NCBI GenBank assembly: GCA_009697815.1
Contig: WLRQ01000008.1
Location: 1-64,000, forward strand
Source: Actinomycetota bacterium
Lineage (GTDB): Bacteria > Actinomycetota > Actinomycetes > S36-B12 > CAIYMF01
Length of the DNA stretch: 64,000 bases
Direction of reading: 5' to 3'
The notes beneath the pieces are model-generated. The model did not search any database and was not told where the DNA came from. It saw nothing but the letters and a program-made list of their open reading frames with translations. This document shows positions 59,633-64,000 of this stretch, piece after piece. Position 1 is the first letter of the stretch. Every line of letters starts with the position of its first letter. The translations under genes and the position numbers were made by a program.

Positions 59633-60106
59633 GTGCAAGATTTTGAGTTGATCCAGCGAGGTGTCGGGATGTCGTCGCTGGATCCAGATGGCCTGGCAGC
59701 GCGGCTGCGCGATTCCGGGCTTCGCGTGACGGCCCCTCGTCTCGCGGTCTACGCCGCTGTGGCCGCCCACCCCCATGCCGATGCCGAGCAGGTCGCCACT
59801 GTCGTGCGTGCTCGTTTGGGCGCAATCTCAACCCAGGCCGTGTATGACGTATTGAAAGTGCTGACCCAGCAGGATCTCCTGCGTCGGATCGAGCCCGCCG
59901 GATCGCCAGCCCGCTATGAGACTCGCACCGGTGACAACCACCACCATGTGATCTGCCGTCTCTGCGGTGTCACTGGGGATGTCGACTGCGCCGTCAATGT
60001 CACCCCCTGCTTGGAGGCGTCGAATCCTCAAGGGTTCGTCATCGACGAGGCAGAGGTGACCTATTGGGGTCGTTGCCCTTCGTGCCAGGGCACCGCGACG
60101 CCCTGA
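59633..60106 (+). CDS. furA: Fur family regulator, FurA-like
   Basis: RDSGLRVTAPRLAVYAAVAAHPHADAEQVA...AISTQAVYDVLKVLTQQDLLRRIEPAGSPARYETRTGDNHHHVICRLCGVTGDVDCAVNVTPCLEA; close to recalled mycobacterial FurA. GTG 59633 or ATG 59669 start. Confidence 0.85.
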   Translation: MQDFELIQRGVGMSSLDPDGLAARLRDSGLRVTAPRLAVYAAVAAHPHADAEQVATVVRARLGAISTQAVYDVLKVLTQQDLLRRIEPAGSPARYETRTGDNHHHVICRLCGVTGDVDCAVNVTPCLEASNPQGFVIDEAEVTYWGRCPSCQGTATP

Positions 60107-60231
60107 TCTCCCCGAAGCCGTCCGCGGCACGGGCCCCTGCGCATGTCTGCAAGGGCGGGCCACGGCGTACCATTCGCCAACAGCGCCGGTCCATCCCGGA
60201 GTTCCACGCGATTCAGTGACGGAGGCTCGCA

Positions 60232-61752
60232 GTGATCGTCGGAGTCCTGAGCGAAGCAGTGCCGGGAGAGACCAGGGTGGCGGCAACTCCTGCCACCGTG
60301 GCTCAGTTGCTCGCCCTCGGGTACTCGGTGGTCGTCGAAGCTGGCGCTGGCGTGGCGTCGGGCTTTGTCGATGTGTCGTATGTCGAGGCTGGCGCTACCC
60401 TCGGGTCAGCCAGCACCGGCGACCTTGTGTTCGGCGTCAATACCCCGTCGGCTGAGCAATTGGACGGACTGCGCGAGGGAACCACGCTCGTGTGTCTGAT
60501 CGCCCCGGCGTTGAACCCTGATCTGCTGACGGACCTCGCGCGCCGGCGAATCACGGCGCTTGCGATGGACGCGGTGCCGCGCATCTCGCGCGCGCAGTCG
60601 CTCGACGTACTTTCCTCGATGGCCAATATCGCGGGCTACCGCGCGGTGATCGAGGCGGCGAACGTATTCGGCCGCTTCTTCACCGGCCAGATCACGGCCG
60701 CGGGCAAGGTCCCGCCGGCGAAGGTTCTCGTGGCAGGGGTCGGAGTCGCTGGCCTGGCTGCGATTGGCACTGCTGGGGGGATGGGCGCGATCGTCTACGC
60801 GACTGATCCGCGCCCTGAGGTTGCAGACCAAGTGTCCTCGTTGGGTGGCGAGTACTTGGCCGTTGCGGCACCTGACGTCGAGGTCTCCGCAACGGGCTAT
60901 GCGAAGGAGATGTCGGACGACTACAACGCCCGCGCCGCTGCCTTGTATGCCGCGCGAGTCCCCGAGGTCGACATCGTGATCACGACCGCGCTGATCCCCG
61001 GCCGTCCTGCGCCGCGACTGATCACTGCTGCGATGGTGGCCACCATGAAGTCGGGCAGTGTGATCGTCGATATGGCGGCGGCCAACGGCGGCAACGTCGA
61101 GGGCACGGTGGCCGGGCAGGTGGTCACGACCGCCAACGGTGTGACGATCATCGGCTACACCGACCTCGCCGGTCGGCTTGCGGCCCAAGCCTCACAGCTC
61201 TATGGCACCAACCTCGTGAACCTCATGAAGTTGGTGACACCAGGCAAGGACGGTGCGTTCGTTCTCGATTGGGACGACGTGGTGCAGCGCGGTATCACCG
61301 TCGCGCATGATGGCGAGGTGAGTTGGCCGCCGCCTGCGGTTCAGGTCTCGGCCGCCCCTGCGGCGGTTGCTGCCCCGCCGGTCATCAAGGCGCCGGCCAA
61401 GATCGTCTCGCCGGCTAGGCGCATGACGAGGGTCGGCATCGTGGCCGCGCTCCTGCTGGTGCTCGTGGCAGCCGCACCGGCAGCGCTACGAGGGCACCTC
61501 ACAGTGTTCGCGCTCGCGATCGTGATCGGGTACTACGTCATCGGCAGCGTTCACCACGCTCTTCACACGCCGCTGATGTCGGTGACCAATGCGATCTCCG
61601 GGATCATCGTCGTGGGTGCTCTTCTGCAGATTGGCCACGGCGATACCGTGATCACGACGCTGTCAGGTGTCGCGGTTCTCCTCGCAAGTATCAACGTCTT
61701 CGGCGGTTTCGCAGTGACCCGTCGCATGCTGTCCATGTTCTCCAGGAGCTGA
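60232..61752 (+). CDS. pntA: NAD(P) transhydrogenase alpha subunit (fused PntAA-PntAB)
   Basis: [37 protein letters not shown]...[24 protein letters not shown]-terminal TM segment [44 protein letters not shown]. Confidence 0.95.
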   Translation: MIVGVLSEAVPGETRVAATPATVAQLLALGYSVVVEAGAGVASGFVDVSYVEAGATLGSASTGDLVFGVNTPSAEQLDGLREGTTLVCLIAPALNPDLLTDLARRRITALAMDAVPRISRAQSLDVLSSMANIAGYRAVIEAANVFGRFFTGQITAAGKVPPAKVLVAGVGVAGLAAIGTAGGMGAIVYATDPRPEVADQVSSLGGEYLAVAAPDVEVSATGYAKEMSDDYNARAAALYAARVPEVDIVITTALIPGRPAPRLITAAMVATMKSGSVIVDMAAANGGNVEGTVAGQVVTTANGVTIIGYTDLAGRLAAQASQLYGTNLVNLMKLVTPGKDGAFVLDWDDVVQRGITVAHDGEVSWPPPAVQVSAAPAAVAAPPVIKAPAKIVSPARRMTRVGIVAALLLVLVAAAPAALRGHLTVFALAIVIGYYVIGSVHHALHTPLMSVTNAISGIIVVGALLQIGHGDTVITTLSGVAVLLASINVFGGFAVTRRMLSMFSRS

Positions 61753-61757
61753 CCGCG

Positions 61758-63176
61758 ATGACCGTCGAATCCGCCGCGCAGGCGGCATATCTCGTTGCAG
61801 CGCTGCTCTTTATTCTGGCGCTTGCCGGGCTGTCCAAGCACGAGACCGCCAAGACGGGCAACGCCTACGGCATGGCTGGGATGGCGGTCGCCCTCGTGGC
61901 GACCGTCGCCCTTGCGATCACCCGCAACGTCTCCTCGCTCGGTCTGATCCTCATCGGCGTCGCGATGGTGATCGGGGCTGGCATCGGCCTGTGGCGCGCT
62001 CGGGTCGTTGAGATGACTGGCATGCCAGAGCTGATCGCGATTCTGCACTCGTTCGTCGGATTGGCCGCAGTGCTCGTGGGTTGGAACGGCTATCTGGCAA
62101 TCGAGGGTGGCGCGGATCCGGCCGAGGCAGCGGTACTGATCGCGCAGGGCACGCTGGGGATCCACCACGCCGAGGTGTTCATCGGCGTGTTCATCGGTGC
62201 GGTCACGTTTACCGGATCGATCGTGGCATTCCTCAAGCTCTCCGCCCGCATCAACTCCAAGCCACTCATGCTGCCGGGCAAGAACTTCCTCAACGTCGGT
62301 GCGCTCGTGGTGTTCCTGGCCTTGACGGTGTGGTTCTGCCTCTCGCCGCAGCTCTGGCTGCTCGTGGTGGTCACGGTTGTCGCGCTGCTCCTTGGCTGGC
62401 ACCTCGTCGCCTCCATCGGCGGCGGCGATATGCCGGTGGTGGTCTCGATGCTCAACAGCTACTCCGGGTGGGCAGCGGCCGCATCGGGCTTCCTGCTCGA
62501 GAACGATCTGCTCATCGTCACCGGCGCACTCGTGGGATCCTCTGGCGCCTACCTGTCCTACATCATGTGCCGGGCGATGAACCGGTCGTTCATCTCCGTC
62601 ATCGCCGGCGGTTTCGGGATCGAGGCCGGACCGGCCGATGACAAGGACTACGGCGATCACCGCGAGGTCAACGCCGACCAGGTCGCTGAACTTCTCACCG
62701 CGGCGAAGTCCGTCATCATCACCCCCGGATACGGCATGGCCGTCGCCCAGGCGCAGTACGGCGTCGCGGAGCTCACGCGCAAGCTCCGTGCAAACGGAAC
62801 AACCGTGCGTTTCGGTATCCACCCCGTGGCCGGACGCCTGCCCGGGCACATGAATGTGCTTCTCGCAGAAGCGAAGGTTCCCTACGACATCGTCCTGGAA
62901 ATGGACGAGATCAACGACGACTTCAGTGACACCGACGTCGTGCTCGTCATTGGCGCGAACGACACCGTGAACCCGGCTGCTGAGGACGACCCCACCAGCC
63001 CGATTGCCGGCATGCCTGTGCTCAAGGTATGGGACGCCGACAATGTCATCGTGTTCAAGCGGTCTATGGCCTCGGGCTACGCGGGCGTGCAGAACCCGCT
63101 GTTCTTCCGTGAGAACTCAGCGATGCTCTTCGGAGACGCCAAGGACCGCGTCGAGGACATCATCCGCGCACTGTAG
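61758..63176 (+). CDS. pntB: NAD(P) transhydrogenase beta subunit
   Basis: [34 protein letters not shown]...[25 protein letters not shown]...[11 protein letters not shown]...[27 protein letters not shown]. Confidence 0.96.
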   Translation: MTVESAAQAAYLVAALLFILALAGLSKHETAKTGNAYGMAGMAVALVATVALAITRNVSSLGLILIGVAMVIGAGIGLWRARVVEMTGMPELIAILHSFVGLAAVLVGWNGYLAIEGGADPAEAAVLIAQGTLGIHHAEVFIGVFIGAVTFTGSIVAFLKLSARINSKPLMLPGKNFLNVGALVVFLALTVWFCLSPQLWLLVVVTVVALLLGWHLVASIGGGDMPVVVSMLNSYSGWAAAASGFLLENDLLIVTGALVGSSGAYLSYIMCRAMNRSFISVIAGGFGIEAGPADDKDYGDHREVNADQVAELLTAAKSVIITPGYGMAVAQAQYGVAELTRKLRANGTTVRFGIHPVAGRLPGHMNVLLAEAKVPYDIVLEMDEINDDFSDTDVVLVIGANDTVNPAAEDDPTSPIAGMPVLKVWDADNVIVFKRSMASGYAGVQNPLFFRENSAMLFGDAKDRVEDIIRAL

Positions 63177-63203
63177 GCACGGCGCAGATGATGCCTCGGG
63201 AGA

Positions 63204-63440
63204 TCAGCGCCAGAAGTTGTTCGCCGCGGCGATCGTTGAGAACTCGATGGCCACCGTCTGAGTCAGTGCGATGAGCATCGCCGGATCGTTGGCGTAGATG
63301 TCGCGCTGACGGGCGCGTTGATCGGCGTCTGGCTGCGAAGACTTGACGATCAGCCGCGCCATCTTCAGGGCAAGAGCTCTGCCCTCTTCGGGCGTCGAGG
63401 TCAACAGTGTGTTGTTGGGAACCAATTCGAAGTCGGCCAT
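63204..63440 (-). CDS. small hypothetical protein (78 aa)
   Basis: MADFELVPNNTLLTSTPEEGRALALKMARLIVKSSQPDADQRARQRDIYANDPAMLIALTQTVAIEFSTIAAANNFWR; convergent to pntB, protein-like composition. Confidence 0.6.
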   Translation of the reverse strand: MADFELVPNNTLLTSTPEEGRALALKMARLIVKSSQPDADQRARQRDIYANDPAMLIALTQTVAIEFSTIAAANNFWR

Positions 63441-63698
63441 GTGATCTCGTCCTTGTCATGTGGGATGTGAAAATGCTCTGAGCACTCGCACCTATTCGAG
63501 GGCAGATGGTACGTGCCCCTCAGGTTCTTGTCACGGGGTCGCTTCGGTGCCTCTGGTGTCGCCGGGGCTTGTGGTGTTCAGGGCATCACTGACATGAGGC
63601 GTTCTGACGTTTCTTCCGGGGCCGCGACCGTGTTCTTCGTCGTCATGATTCTGTTCGGCTGGTGCATGTCCTGCGCGGGACTCTTGCACTGTCGTGGC

Positions 63699-63749
63699 GC
63701 TATCGCGAGGAGCTATCGCGAGGAGCTATCGCGAGGAGCTATCGCGAGG
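63699..63749. repeat. 13-bp tandem repeat (AGCTATCGCGAGG)x~4
   Basis: gctatcgcgagg-agctatcgcgagg-agctatcgcgagg-agctatcgcgagg then agcggcgcg; exact copies. Confidence 0.92.
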
Positions 63750-64000
63750 AGCGGCGCGTAGTGGGCAACCGCGCCTGCCGAGGTTGGTATCGCACTGCGG
63801 TGTTTCTATTCGTGGGTGTGTGGGTTCACGTCGTGCGGAGCCTGTCGGCAGCCGGGGGGTCGCCTTGGGGATGACCGGGATCCGCTCCTGGCCACCTTCA
63901 CTCCTGGCGGGTTCGGGATGGTGTCCGGTGCTCGGATTCGGTTGTGCTGCAAGCGAATTCGGTGGGTGGGGGTCTTGACGTGAATCGCACATGTGTTCTA

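Noticed and set aside
61563-62849. 428-aa minus-strand ORF
   Set aside because: Antisense shadow of pntA/pntB with low-complexity His/Asp/Glu/Arg composition typical of high-GC reverse frames.
63513-63978. Short ORFs over the 13-bp repeat
   Set aside because: Translations (GAIARSYREELSRG) are products of the repeat in shifting frames; no SD or conserved features.

Overview
The window is high-GC actinobacterial chromosome, about 64 kb. Recalled synteny resembles the mycobacterial Rv0991c-Rv1026 region: fthC/moeA/rimJ, pmt/rsmI/metG/tatD/ksgA/ispE, glmU/prs/rplY/pth, mfd/mazG/eno/ftsB/DUF501/ppx. Most of it is housekeeping, with no sign of prophage, transposon, CRISPR or rRNA operon. I call about 63 protein genes and 3 tRNAs. 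The main non-routine items are: (1) a MinD-like ATPase divergent from a translationally coupled pair, a wHTH-containing alpha/beta hydrolase and a double-Cache/HAMP membrane sensor with no output domain (24.5-28.05 kb); (2) a class-I-shaped tRNA with a Leu UAA anticodon (48.33 kb); (3) a CIRCE-like operator in front of a Ruc/FmdB-type zinc, Ser-rich protein; (4) a signal-anchored protein with three ~87-aa Cys-pair repeats next to mfd; (5) a FurA-like regulator next to a fused pntA-pntB instead of katG; (6) several strong palindromes, including a 15-bp perfect inverted repeat with a C6 loop and a nested palindrome in a desaturase promoter. All calls come from reading the sequence and ORF translations; no database search was run. 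Many starts are GTG and were chosen by SD or overlap, so they are provisional.
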